The translations under genes and the position numbers were made by a program. The notes beneath the pieces are model-generated. The model was not told where the DNA came from. It was given only the letters and a program-made list of their open reading frames with translations, and made no database searches. From an uncultured Lachnospiraceae bacterium (GTDB taxonomy: Bacteria; Bacillota; Clostridia; Lachnospirales; Lachnospiraceae), in the NCBI GenBank assembly GCA_944383545.1, contig CALWPY010000001.1, positions 167,980-231,979 on the forward strand: a DNA stretch of 64,000 nucleotides, written 5' to 3'. Positions 34,462 through 42,815 of the stretch are shown here, piece after piece (position 1 is the stretch's first letter; the number at the start of each line of letters is the position of its first letter).

Positions 34462-35199
34462 GTGGAAAAACAGAAAATTTTAATTGTTGATGATGATGAA
34501 AATATTGCAGAGCTTATTTCACTCTACCTTTTGAAGGAATGCTTTGATACGGAAATAGCTTATGATGGGGAAACTGCGCTTAAGCTTGTAAAAACCTACT
34601 GCCCCGACCTTATACTTCTTGATATAATGCTTCCGGGTATTGACGGATATGATGTATGCCAGGAAATAAGAAGGACTGATAATACTCCGATTATCATGTT
34701 GTCTGCCAAGGGAGAGGTTTTTGACAAGGTACTGGGTCTTAAGATAGGAGCAGATGATTATATTATAAAGCCTTTTGATTCTAAAGAGCTTGTAGCAAGG
34801 GTAAAGGCAGTGCTTAGACGTTATACACCTGCTCAGAGTAAAGCTTCACCGGCTCCTGCAGGTGATTCAGGCTCTATTATTCTGGATTCGGCAAGAAAAG
34901 GAGAATATGTGGAGTATGAAGGAATTATCATAAACATATCAAATTATTCAGTTATTTATGAAGGGAAAGTCATAGAAATGCCTCCTAAAGAACTGGAGCT
35001 TCTTTATTTTATGGCAAGCAGACCAAATCAGGTTTTTACCAGAGAACAGCTTCTTGATAAGCTTTGGGGCTATGAGTATATAGGAGACACAAGAACGGTT
35101 GATGTACATATCAAACGTCTCAGAGAAAAGCTGGATGACAAGTATAACTGGTCCATTGCAACTGTATGGGGCATAGGTTATAAATTCGAGGTGAGATAA
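34462..35199 (+). CDS. OmpR-family response regulator
   Basis: The 245 residues have a receiver domain with D10-D11-D12, phosphorylation site D54 (LILLDIMLPG) and a TKPF-like IIKPF. A linker of about 30 residues rich in Ala, Pro and Ser follows, then a winged helix with TREQLLDKLWGYEYIGDTRTVDVH split across its recognition region. The GTG start follows AGGAGGGG at 5 nt. It forms a pair with the kinase that starts 1 nt after its stop. The signal is unknown; the neighbours do not reveal a target. Confidence 0.9.
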   Translation: MEKQKILIVDDDENIAELISLYLLKECFDTEIAYDGETALKLVKTYCPDLILLDIMLPGIDGYDVCQEIRRTDNTPIIMLSAKGEVFDKVLGLKIGADDYIIKPFDSKELVARVKAVLRRYTPAQSKASPAPAGDSGSIILDSARKGEYVEYEGIIINISNYSVIYEGKVIEMPPKELELLYFMASRPNQVFTREQLLDKLWGYEYIGDTRTVDVHIKRLREKLDDKYNWSIATVWGIGYKFEVR

Positions 35200-35200
35200 T

Positions 35201-36664
35201 ATGCAGCATTCTTTATTTGACAGAATCTATCTGTCTTTTCTAATGATTCTTATAGCATCATTTGGAATACTTATTGTATATACATCTTATTCATCCCGAA
35301 ATGCGCTTATTCAGGAAAAGCAGGAAACACTTACAAATGAAGCAACTCTTATTGCAACACAGACTATAATAGGCTATCTTTCGGGGAACTATGACATAGA
35401 AACCCTGGAGGAATCATTTAATTACTATGCTTCTTATCTGGATGCGGATATATGGTATGTGAACGAGAACGGTGTTATTATTGCCATGTCGGATAATGAA
35501 AACATGAGAGAAGTTCCTAAAAATATTTTTTTCCTAGACCCTGATTATAATCTTACATCCCAGTCAGCCACAATCGGCGATTTTTATGAAGTGTTTTATA
35601 ATGACATGATAACCGTAACAATTCCTCTTACCCTGACTTATCCCTTGGATGATAATCTTGAGGATAAGAATGCAGGAGCAGTTATCGTACATGCGGAAAG
35701 TTCACAGATAAATACTCTTATGACTAATATATTTGGTATTATATACATACCTTGCTTTGTAATAATTGCTATTTCCTTTGCTTTTCTCGGTACCATTTCA
35801 CGTAAGGTTATTCAGCCTATCAAGCACTTAAGTAATGTCGCAGGTGAGTATGCAAAAGGAAATTTTGAAGTAAAAACTGAAATTGAGACTAAGGATGAGC
35901 TGGGGGCACTTGCACATTCCCTGGAACTTATGGCAGACAGCCTTTCAAAAATTGAGGAATACAGAAGGGAATTTATTTCAAACATTTCACATGACTTCCG
36001 TTCACCTCTTACATCTATAAAAGGCTATATAGAAGCCATGCTGGATGGCACGATTCCTGTCGAAAAGCAGGAAAGATATTTAAACATAGTACTTACAGAA
36101 ACACAGAGGCTTACAAAGCTTACAAATGGGCTTCTGGATATGAATAATCTGGAGAAGTTCGGGCCTTATTTAAAGCTTTCTGACTTTGATATAATTGAAG
36201 TAATTAAATCTACTCTTAATACCTTTGAAGGGAAATGTATAGATAAAAACATTGCGATATATCTTAATAATCATGCCTTAAATACGGTTGTTACGGCTGA
36301 TAAGACAAAAATACAGCAGGTATTTTATAACCTTATTGATAACGCAATTAAATTCACCCCGGAATATAAAAAAATATATGTTACTATTACAGAAAAGAAT
36401 GAAAAAATTTATGTTTCCGTAAAGGACGAGGGACAGGGAATGAGTGAAGAAACCCAGAGTAAAATCTGGGACAGATTTTTTAAAGGCGATGCATCCCGCG
36501 GACGTGATAAACAGGGCACGGGATTGGGACTTGCTATTGCCAGAGAAATAATGAAGGCTCACAATGAAAATATAGATGTGATAAGTACTGAAGGAGCCGG
36601 AAGTGAATTTAAATTTTCACTTACCAAAAGAAAATTACAGGACACGGATAATGATTTACAGTAA
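35201..36664 (+). CDS. Sensor histidine kinase
   Basis: Partner of the preceding regulator. The 487 residues hold a membrane helix (11-30), an extracytoplasmic sensor region (31-175), a second helix (about 178-198), a HAMP domain (200-250), a HisKA domain with H264 in NISHDFRSPL, and the ATPase domain with VKDEGQGMSEE and GTGLGLAIAREIM. The receiving residue reads HDFRSP, the variant common in this kinase class. It is the last gene of the run from vanW; no clear terminator was seen in the 83 nt before yhaM. Confidence 0.9.
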   Translation: MQHSLFDRIYLSFLMILIASFGILIVYTSYSSRNALIQEKQETLTNEATLIATQTIIGYLSGNYDIETLEESFNYYASYLDADIWYVNENGVIIAMSDNENMREVPKNIFFLDPDYNLTSQSATIGDFYEVFYNDMITVTIPLTLTYPLDDNLEDKNAGAVIVHAESSQINTLMTNIFGIIYIPCFVIIAISFAFLGTISRKVIQPIKHLSNVAGEYAKGNFEVKTEIETKDELGALAHSLELMADSLSKIEEYRREFISNISHDFRSPLTSIKGYIEAMLDGTIPVEKQERYLNIVLTETQRLTKLTNGLLDMNNLEKFGPYLKLSDFDIIEVIKSTLNTFEGKCIDKNIAIYLNNHALNTVVTADKTKIQQVFYNLIDNAIKFTPEYKKIYVTITEKNEKIYVSVKDEGQGMSEETQSKIWDRFFKGDASRGRDKQGTGLGLAIAREIMKAHNENIDVISTEGAGSEFKFSLTKRKLQDTDNDLQ

Positions 36665-36747
36665 AACAAAGGTTAAAATAAACCTGCTTGCATATATCAT
36701 ATTATCGTGATAATTTATGAATAGCTATTATTTAATGGAGGAATAAA

Positions 36748-37695
36748 ATGAACTATATAAACAGCCTGCGTGAGGGAGAGATGATTTCGGAAATTTATTT
36801 CTGTAAAACAAAGTCCAATGCGCTAACTAAGTCGGGAAAAACTTATTACAGTATGACTCTTCAGGACAGAACAGGTAAGATTGACGCCAAGATATGGGAT
36901 TTAAACAACGGTATAGGTCATTTTGAGCCGATGGACTACATAAAAGTAGAAGCTCAGGTAACAAGTTTTAATAATACCCTGCAGTTAAATGTACGTCGCG
37001 TGAGAAAAGCTGATGAAGGTGAATATGATGTATCCGATTATCTTCCATGTTCTTCAAAAAATATTGAAGATATGTATACTGAACTTTTAAATATAATAAA
37101 TTCAATAGAAAATCAATATTTAAAAAGACTCCTTTCTTTGTTTTTTATTGATGATAAGGAATTTGTAAAACAGTTTAAAAATCATTCTGCTGCAAAATCA
37201 ATACATCACGGCTTTATAGGCGGACTTATGGAGCATACACTTTCGGTTACTAAGCTTTGTGCATATTACGCAGAAAACTATCCTGTATTAAACAGGGATT
37301 TGCTTCTTACGGCGGCAATTTTCCATGACATAGGAAAGGTTTATGAAATATCAGATTTTCCTGTAAATGATTACACGGATGAGGGTCAGCTTCTGGGACA
37401 TATAGTAATGGGAGCCATGATTGTAAGGGACAAGGCAAAGGAAATAGAAGGATTCCCGAATGTACTTTTGAATGAGCTTCAGCATTGTATACTTTCACAT
37501 CATGGGGAGCTGGAATACGGCTCGCCGAAAAAACCTGCATTAATTGAAGCCGTTGCACTTTCTTTTGCAGATAATACTGATGCAAAGATTCAGACCTTTA
37601 CGGAACTGCTTAACAGCAATAAAGATAATACAAATTGGCTTGGTTATAATAAATTCTTTGAATCAAATCTAAGAGCAACAAAAAACATTAAATAA
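36748..37695 (+). CDS. yhaM: 3'-5' exoribonuclease YhaM family (OB fold + HD domain)
   Basis: A processive or distributive 3' exoribonuclease of Firmicutes. The 315 residues comprise an OB-fold nucleic-acid-binding domain (about 10-95; YYSMTLQDRTGKIDAKIWD) and an HD phosphohydrolase domain (about 140-300) with HHGFIGGLMEHTLSV, FHDIGKVYE and SHHGELEYGSPKKP metal ligands. The length is the usual one. TGGAGGA precedes the ATG. In Bacillus the gene neighbours yhaO/yhaN; here homologues of those lie 4 kb further on. Confidence 0.93.
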   Translation: MNYINSLREGEMISEIYFCKTKSNALTKSGKTYYSMTLQDRTGKIDAKIWDLNNGIGHFEPMDYIKVEAQVTSFNNTLQLNVRRVRKADEGEYDVSDYLPCSSKNIEDMYTELLNIINSIENQYLKRLLSLFFIDDKEFVKQFKNHSAAKSIHHGFIGGLMEHTLSVTKLCAYYAENYPVLNRDLLLTAAIFHDIGKVYEISDFPVNDYTDEGQLLGHIVMGAMIVRDKAKEIEGFPNVLLNELQHCILSHHGELEYGSPKKPALIEAVALSFADNTDAKIQTFTELLNSNKDNTNWLGYNKFFESNLRATKNIK

Positions 37696-37707
37696 GGAGG
37701 AATAAAT

Positions 37708-38049
37708 ATGCCGTTTATTGATTCAAAAATATCAGTACCTGTAAGCAGGGAAAAAAGAGAAGTTTTAAAATCAGAGCTTGGGAAAATAATTTCTTTTATA
37801 GGAAAGCCTGAAAGTTTTCTTATGGTGGGCTTTGAAGATAATTACGACCTTTACATGGGAGGAAAAAAGCTGGATAAGGGAGCATTTGTCTCAGTAAGCC
37901 TGTATGGAAATGCTTCATCAGATGCTTATAATAAGATGACAGAGGAAATCTGCAGACTTTATAAAGAACAGCTTGATATTCCCTCAAATGCAGTATATGT
38001 AACATATACAGGCATTAAGGACTGGGGCTGGAACGGACGGAATTTTTAA
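37708..38049 (+). CDS. MIF-family tautomerase homologue
   Basis: The 113 residues belong to the macrophage migration inhibitory factor/phenylpyruvate tautomerase family. The catalytic Pro directly follows the initiator Met (MPFIDSKI). The conserved K-S-x-L and the SLYG and C-terminal NWGW-like DWGWNGRNF stretches are present. Bacterial members may tautomerise phenylpyruvate; the physiological role is not known. AAGGAGG lies 8 nt before the ATG and 12 nt after yhaM, so the two are probably co-transcribed. Confidence 0.88.
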   Translation: MPFIDSKISVPVSREKREVLKSELGKIISFIGKPESFLMVGFEDNYDLYMGGKKLDKGAFVSVSLYGNASSDAYNKMTEEICRLYKEQLDIPSNAVYVTYTGIKDWGWNGRNF

Positions 38050-38080
38050 CTTACTGAAAACGTAAGACTTATTTAATGTA

Positions 38081-39109
38081 CTATCCGGGAAAGTCATGAT
38101 TACAGCGGGTAAGCATGGTATTTTTAAGCGGCATATCGCAGCTTAAAGCAAGCCATAACTTACAGTACATGGCAATGCCCGATGAAACAGGCAGAATGGT
38201 TATTCCGCATGAATAATAATATTTGACAGTTTCATAAAAAGCCTCATTTTGAGGTACGCCGGTAATAAAGCAGGGGATATTCTTTTCCCTTGCTTTTTTA
38301 GTCAGATTTATAAAGCTTTCGTCAGTCTTAAGTGTTCCCGAATGGTATGTGTCAAAAAGGACTGCCCGGGTACTTTCGTTTATGCATGGATATACCATTC
38401 CCACATATGGTGATATCCTGAGTATTGAAGAAGAGTTTCCGGTAAGAGATATGTTTTTTCTGTTAAAGAGCATGTTGTCGGTTTCGTATTCTGATGAATC
38501 CGCTGTTTCATTCAATCTGATAAATTTACTATCTTTAATTATTCCATAGCATTTATTTTCAATACTTATAATATCAGAGCTGTATTCAGTGTGGCGCATA
38601 AGACGTGTACCGTAATGAATAGAAGTATCAATATTATTATTACTGTAACTGACAAATACCCCTTTACCATAGTTTCCCGATATGAAGTTTACTGCAGAAG
38701 AAAAGTTTAATAGTCCGTTCGCACGCTTGTCTGAAAGAGGATAGTTACTTGCGATAAGAACAATAGGAATATTTTCTGCACCGAAAATATATCCGAGGAG
38801 TGCGGCAGTGTATTGCAGAGTATCAGAGCCGTGGGTAATTATTATGCCGTCACATAAAGGGTCTTTCAAACAGTTTTTTATGCATGAAAAAAGCATATTA
38901 AGTTCCTTTGCTCCCAGATTTTCACTTAATATATTATAAGGCTCATATGTTTTAAAATTAATTTCTCTGTCTGATAAAGTTGATGAAGGCACGAGTTTTC
39001 TATACATTTCAAGTATCCGGTAAGGATTGTTTTTTTCAGTTGTAATGAATCCGTCAGTATTTACTGTGCTTCCTATTGTTCCACCGGTGAAAATTACAGA
39101 AATGTTCAT
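38081..39109 (-). CDS. Asparaginase-family amidohydrolase
   Basis: Probable L-asparaginase that releases ammonia from asparagine. The 342 residues carry the two signature threonines: T11 in FTGGTIGS and the THGSDT motif (about 91-96) with the catalytic Thr-Asp pair. Two domains of the family are present; the C-terminal one is divergent. No signal peptide is seen, so it is the cytosolic type I form. It lies on the same strand downstream of glnK, from which a terminator separates it. Its position beside ammonium transport genes fits nitrogen salvage. Confidence 0.85.
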   Translation of the reverse strand: MNISVIFTGGTIGSTVNTDGFITTEKNNPYRILEMYRKLVPSSTLSDREINFKTYEPYNILSENLGAKELNMLFSCIKNCLKDPLCDGIIITHGSDTLQYTAALLGYIFGAENIPIVLIASNYPLSDKRANGLLNFSSAVNFISGNYGKGVFVSYSNNNIDTSIHYGTRLMRHTEYSSDIISIENKCYGIIKDSKFIRLNETADSSEYETDNMLFNRKNISLTGNSSSILRISPYVGMVYPCINESTRAVLFDTYHSGTLKTDESFINLTKKAREKNIPCFITGVPQNEAFYETVKYYYSCGITILPVSSGIAMYCKLWLALSCDMPLKNTMLTRCNHDFPG

Positions 39110-39183
39110 ATGTTTTCCTTTCCCTGTTTATTTATAAGTATTTAAATTAAAAATAATATTTATATTTTTTCCATAAAATAACA

Positions 39184-39221
39184 GACGCATTCTTATCCTA
39201 TCATAAGGATAAAAATGCGTC
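39184..39221 (-). terminator. Terminator after glnK
   Basis: A 16-bp stem with one mismatch (39184-39199 with 39206-39221; GACGCATTCTTATCCT) is followed on the minus strand by GTTATTTT. It ends the amtB-glnK unit before the asparaginase gene. Confidence 0.8.
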
Positions 39222-39243
39222 AATTAATCGCAGGATTCTGACC

Positions 39244-39606
39244 TTATTTTTCTTCAGTTGACTGAAGTGCATCATAACCGGTTTCTCCGGTACGAATTTT
39301 CATGGCAGAATTTATATTATAGCTGAAAATTTTTCCGTCTCCGAATTCACCCGTAAAAGCTGCTTCTTTTATTGCCTTGATAACTTTTTCTTCCCATTCT
39401 TCAGAGGAAACGACTATCTCGAATTTTACCTTCGGATTCAAAACGATAGGAACTTCGGTGCCTCTTACGACCTCAGTATATCCTCTCTGTGCTCCGTAGC
39501 CCATTACCTGGGAAACCGTAATTCCGTTAATATTTATGGCATCAAGGGCATCCTTTACGTCTTCCATTTTTTCAGGCCTTACTATTGCATCAATTTTAAT
39601 TAACAT
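39244..39606 (-). CDS. glnK: PII nitrogen regulatory protein GlnK
   Basis: Trimeric signal protein that blocks AmtB when nitrogen is plentiful. The 120 residues show the PII fold (MLIKIDAIVRPEKMEDVKDAL), the T-loop GYGAQRGYTEVVRG with the Tyr in the uridylylation position, and the C-terminal signature TGEFGDGKIFSYNINSAMKIRTGE. The ATG at 39606 follows AAAGGAGG at 9 nt; an upstream in-frame ATG lies inside amtB. It overlaps no coding part of amtB after this correction, and the two form an operon. Confidence 0.93.
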   Translation of the reverse strand: MLIKIDAIVRPEKMEDVKDALDAININGITVSQVMGYGAQRGYTEVVRGTEVPIVLNPKVKFEIVVSSEEWEEKVIKAIKEAAFTGEFGDGKIFSYNINSAMKIRTGETGYDALQSTEEK

Positions 39607-39629
39607 CCGGTTTTGCCTCCTTTCTCTTA

Positions 39630-40871
39630 TTAATCCCAACCATTAAAGGAAGGATATGCACTTTCTCCGTGCTGTGACATATCAAGACCAATCTGTTCGT
39701 CCTTTGCATCTACACGAAGTGGAGTAAAGATTCTGACAATTCCTGCACAAATAAGTGTTCCTACTACTGCAACACCTATTGTTATGAGAATACTAAGAAG
39801 CTGAGCTACAAAAAGCTTGGTGTCTCCGAATACCAGACCGTCCCAGCGGGCAGCTCCGTTGATTGAGCTCTGTGCAAATAAACCTGTTGCTATACCTCCC
39901 CAGATACCGCCGATACCGTGGCATCCAAAGGCATCAAGTGAATCGTCAATTTTTAATTTGCCCTTTAAGAGCTTGACACCAAAGTAGCATATTGGGCTTA
40001 CAAGAGCTCCGATAATAAATGATGACCATACCGGTACATAACCTGCACCAGGCGTAATGGCAACAAGACCGACCACAAGACCTGTAGAAGCACCTACAAG
40101 GGTAGGCTTTCCAGTCATAATAACATCTATAAGCATCCATGAAAGGAGTGCTGTTGCAGCAGAAACTGAAGTTGTAATAAATGCATGTGCTGCGAGTCCA
40201 TTAGCGGCAAGTGCACTTCCTGCATTGAATCCGTACCATCCAAACCACAGAAGAGCAGCTCCGAGAACTACGAAAGGAATGTTGTGTACTCTGTAAGAAG
40301 TGTGCTCAAAACCGCGGCGGCGTCCTAAAAGAAGTGCAAGTGTCAGTGCTGAAACACCTGAGCTTATATGTACTACGTTACCTCCTGCAAAATCAACTGA
40401 GCCGATTTCTGCGAGGAATCCGCCCTGACCCCAAACCATGTGAGCCATTGGATAATAAACAACAACTGACCAAAGCACAATAAAGAAAAACAGTGCCTTA
40501 AAGCGCATACGACCTACTACTGAGCCTGTGATGAGTGCAGGGGTAATCATTGCAAACATCATCTGGAAAAGAATAAACACATAGTGAGGTATCGTGTCGG
40601 AATAAGGTCCTATTTCGTCCATTCCTATTCCGTTTAAGCAGACATATTCGAGACTTCCGATAAATCCGCCGTGGTCGGACCCAAATGCAAGTGAATATCC
40701 GAACAATATCCACATAAAAACTGAAATTCCCATAATGGCAACACATGCCATCATTGTGTTACATACGTTTTTTCGCCTTACAAGACCACCATAAAAGAAA
40801 GCAAGCCCGGGTGTCATGATGAATACTAAGGCTGCACAAATCATTATAAATGCTGTATCTCCTGAATTCAT
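39630..40871 (-). CDS. amtB: Ammonium transporter AmtB
   Basis: The 413-residue channel protein has about 11 membrane helices. Landmarks are TPGLAFFYGG (20-29), the twin-histidine pore residues in VVHISSGVSAL (about 161-171) and FGCHGIGGIWGG (about 308-319), and AFITTSVSAATALLSWM. The N terminus is already hydrophobic, as in Gram-positive AmtB proteins. GlnK follows directly, the usual pairing. AGAGGAGGA lies 6 nt before the ATG. Upstream is a long structured leader with a terminator-like hairpin. Confidence 0.95.
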   Translation of the reverse strand: MNSGDTAFIMICAALVFIMTPGLAFFYGGLVRRKNVCNTMMACVAIMGISVFMWILFGYSLAFGSDHGGFIGSLEYVCLNGIGMDEIGPYSDTIPHYVFILFQMMFAMITPALITGSVVGRMRFKALFFFIVLWSVVVYYPMAHMVWGQGGFLAEIGSVDFAGGNVVHISSGVSALTLALLLGRRRGFEHTSYRVHNIPFVVLGAALLWFGWYGFNAGSALAANGLAAHAFITTSVSAATALLSWMLIDVIMTGKPTLVGASTGLVVGLVAITPGAGYVPVWSSFIIGALVSPICYFGVKLLKGKLKIDDSLDAFGCHGIGGIWGGIATGLFAQSSINGAARWDGLVFGDTKLFVAQLLSILITIGVAVVGTLICAGIVRIFTPLRVDAKDEQIGLDMSQHGESAYPSFNGWD

Positions 40872-40884
40872 AAATCCTCCTCTT

Positions 40885-40987
40885 ATAAGACAAATGCAGG
40901 ATGCATCTTCTGCAATATGTCTTATATATTATTTTAGTGAAGTCATGACTGAAGACAAAAAGGCGCCTGAATAATTCAGACGCCTTT
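40885..40987 (-). promoter_or_regulatory. amtB leader with terminator-like hairpin and SD-proximal hairpin
   Basis: In transcript order, a stem GGCGTCTGAA / TTCAGGCGCC with AAA/TTT extension (40959-40987) is followed by TTTTTGTCTT, like an intrinsic terminator only a few bases after the predicted transcription start. A second hairpin then forms from ATAAGACA/TGTCTTAT and TGCAG/CTGCA (40885-40925), ending just before the ribosome site. This suggests attenuation or translational control by nitrogen status; the regulator is unknown. Confidence 0.55.
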
Positions 40988-40999
40988 GTCACTGATAAA

Positions 41000-41028
41000 A
41001 GTATATCAAATTTTATAAACTGACGCAA
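41000..41028 (-). promoter_or_regulatory. amtB-glnK promoter
   Basis: On the minus strand TTGCGT (41023-41028) and TATACT (41000-41005) are 17 bp apart. Transcription would start near 40993, about 120 nt before the amtB ATG. Confidence 0.6.
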
Positions 41029-41191
41029 CGATTTTAAGAAAAAGAGAAAAAATGCAAGAAAATTGTAAGAATTACTTTTTGTTTTTTTGTATTTTCTAAA
41101 TCCAGTAAAAGAAAACAAAAAATTTTTAAGTGTATGATATATCTTTTGATAAAAAAGCATACATTATAAAAACAAGCTGTGAGAGGGTTAA

Positions 41192-41440
41192 GTGAAAGAT
41201 TATATAGAAGAGAGGGCACTGCAGGTTGCATCATATATTATTGAAGAAAAAGCAACAGTAAGACAGGCAGCGAAAAAATTCGGTATAAGTAAAAGCACTG
41301 CTCATCAGGACATAGTACTCAGAATGCCTCAGATTAATCCCGTGATTGCCGCTGAAGCCAGAGCCGTACTGGACGTAAACAAGGCAGAACGCCATATCAG
41401 GGGCGGAATGGCAACACGAGAAAAGTATCTTAACAAATAG
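41192..41440 (+). CDS. spoIIID: Sporulation transcription regulator SpoIIID
   Basis: Small DNA-binding protein that switches mother-cell gene expression during sporulation. The 82 residues match SpoIIID across its length: MKDYIEERALQVASYI, the helix-turn-helix TVRQAAKKFGISKSTAHQDI (about 22-41), and RHIRGGMATREKYL near the end. A GTG start follows GAGAGGG at 6 nt. The mreB-like gene mbl, frequently next to spoIIID, is absent here. Its presence implies a spore-forming lineage. Confidence 0.93.
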   Translation: MKDYIEERALQVASYIIEEKATVRQAAKKFGISKSTAHQDIVLRMPQINPVIAAEARAVLDVNKAERHIRGGMATREKYLNK

Positions 41441-41516
41441 GAGCACTAAGTTCAAACAAAAAACATGAAAAATATTTTGCACTTATAGCAAAAACATATT
41501 ATAATGTACACGAAAG

Positions 41517-41728
41517 CATTGAGCAGTGCGTAAAAATAAAAATGCAGGGCTGCTTGTGCTCGCACAAAAGCAGTTCTGCATTTTTATTTTTACATAGGGC
41601 GAAAGCCCGTGACCGAGGAAGGGCGAAGCCCTCTCGGTTACGCACTGCTCAATGAAAAAAAGAGATAGTGGCGAAAGCCCGTGACCGAGGAAGGGCGAAG
41701 CCCTCTCGGTTACGCACTGCTCAATGAA
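41517..41728. repeat. Foldback (MITE/REP-like) element with a duplicated 59-bp unit
   Basis: An outer 17-bp inverted repeat (41517-41533 with 41638-41654) encloses a near-perfect foldback: a 17-bp stem (41531-41547 with 41576-41592) with further CTGCTT/AAGCAG and GTGC/GCAC pairs inside. A small hairpin block rich in GGGCGAAGCCC follows. The right 59 bp (41598-41656) recur exactly at 41670-41728. There is no coding capacity. It fills the 313-nt gap between spoIIID and the yhaO-like gene. Confidence 0.8.
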
Positions 41729-41753
41729 CTCAGCCCAAATAAGGAGAATGCGA

Positions 41754-42815
41754 ATGAAATTCATTCATATAGCGGATGTACATCTTGGCGCATCACCTGA
41801 TTCCGATAAAAAGTGGGGAGAAGGCAGAACTGCCGAGATTGAAGAAAGTTTTGACAATATACTTAAAATATGTGAGGAGCAGAAAATAGACCTTCTGCTT
41901 ATTGCAGGCGATTTGTATCACGAGCCGCCTACAGAGTCCATGCTTCAGGATTTAGATTATAAGTTTTCCAAGTTAAGCAATACAAAGGTTGTCATGATTG
42001 CGGGCAATCATGATTATATTGCAGAAAATTCTCCTGCGGCAAGATATAAATTTAAATCAAAAGCAGTCATTCTTCCAAGGGAGAAGACTACAAACGCATA
42101 TCTTAAAGATTTAAATGTATGTGTTACGGGTTACAGTTATGGCAAACCGGAATATACGGAGAGAATACTTGAGAACATAAATCCGGGAAAAAAAGGAGCC
42201 GTTAATATTCTGCTCGGACATGGAGGAGACGCAAACCATATGCCTTTTTCTAAGTCTGTGATTGCAAAGAAAGGCTTTGATTATGTAGCATTGGGACATA
42301 TCCATAAACCGGCACATATATTGAAAAACAGAATGGCTTTTGCCGGCTCACTGGAGCCTCTTGACCATACGGAGACTGGTAGAAGAGGCTATATTTATGG
42401 TGAAGTTACAGACGGAGTTACGAGAATTAAATGGATTCCGTCCAATATAAGAAGTTATATCAATATGGAGCTTAAAGTTCAGCCTGAATTTACAAATGCA
42501 CAGATTCAGGATGTTCTGGATGGGCAGATACTTAAGCTTGGATATAATAATATATATAAAATTATACTTACAGGACAGATAGGCGAAAAAGTAAGTATAG
42601 AGTTTCCTAAAATAACAAACAGATATAATATATATGAAATTGAAAACAGAACATTATGTGATTATGATGAAAATATACTTCTCAGAGAAAATGAAAATAA
42701 TCTTTTAGGACGGTTTATATATGAGATGAAAAACAGGACCGAGACAGATGAGGAGATTAAAGAAAAGGCACTGCGTTACGGAATAGAAGCGCTGCTTACG
42801 GCAGGAGATAAGTAA
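41754..42815 (+). CDS. SbcD/YhaO-like DNA repair phosphoesterase
   Basis: The 353-residue metallophosphoesterase has the calcineurin-like motifs DVHLG (8-12), GDLYHEP, GNHDY, GHGGD and LGHIHKP that bind two metal ions. It resembles the Mre11/SbcD nuclease, and more closely the shorter Bacillus YhaO. The next gene encodes the matching SMC-like ATPase. The ATG at 41754 is 7 nt after AAGGAG; an ATG 6 nt earlier is too near the ribosome site. The start lies 26 nt after the foldback element. Its stop abuts the partner's ATG. Confidence 0.85.
   Translation: MKFIHIADVHLGASPDSDKKWGEGRTAEIEESFDNILKICEEQKIDLLLIAGDLYHEPPTESMLQDLDYKFSKLSNTKVVMIAGNHDYIAENSPAARYKFKSKAVILPREKTTNAYLKDLNVCVTGYSYGKPEYTERILENINPGKKGAVNILLGHGGDANHMPFSKSVIAKKGFDYVALGHIHKPAHILKNRMAFAGSLEPLDHTETGRRGYIYGEVTDGVTRIKWIPSNIRSYINMELKVQPEFTNAQIQDVLDGQILKLGYNNIYKIILTGQIGEKVSIEFPKITNRYNIYEIENRTLCDYDENILLRENENNLLGRFIYEMKNRTETDEEIKEKALRYGIEALLTAGDK

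Noticed and set aside
41517..41728. Insertion sequence
   Set aside because: No transposase reading frame, even a broken one; only non-coding palindromes.
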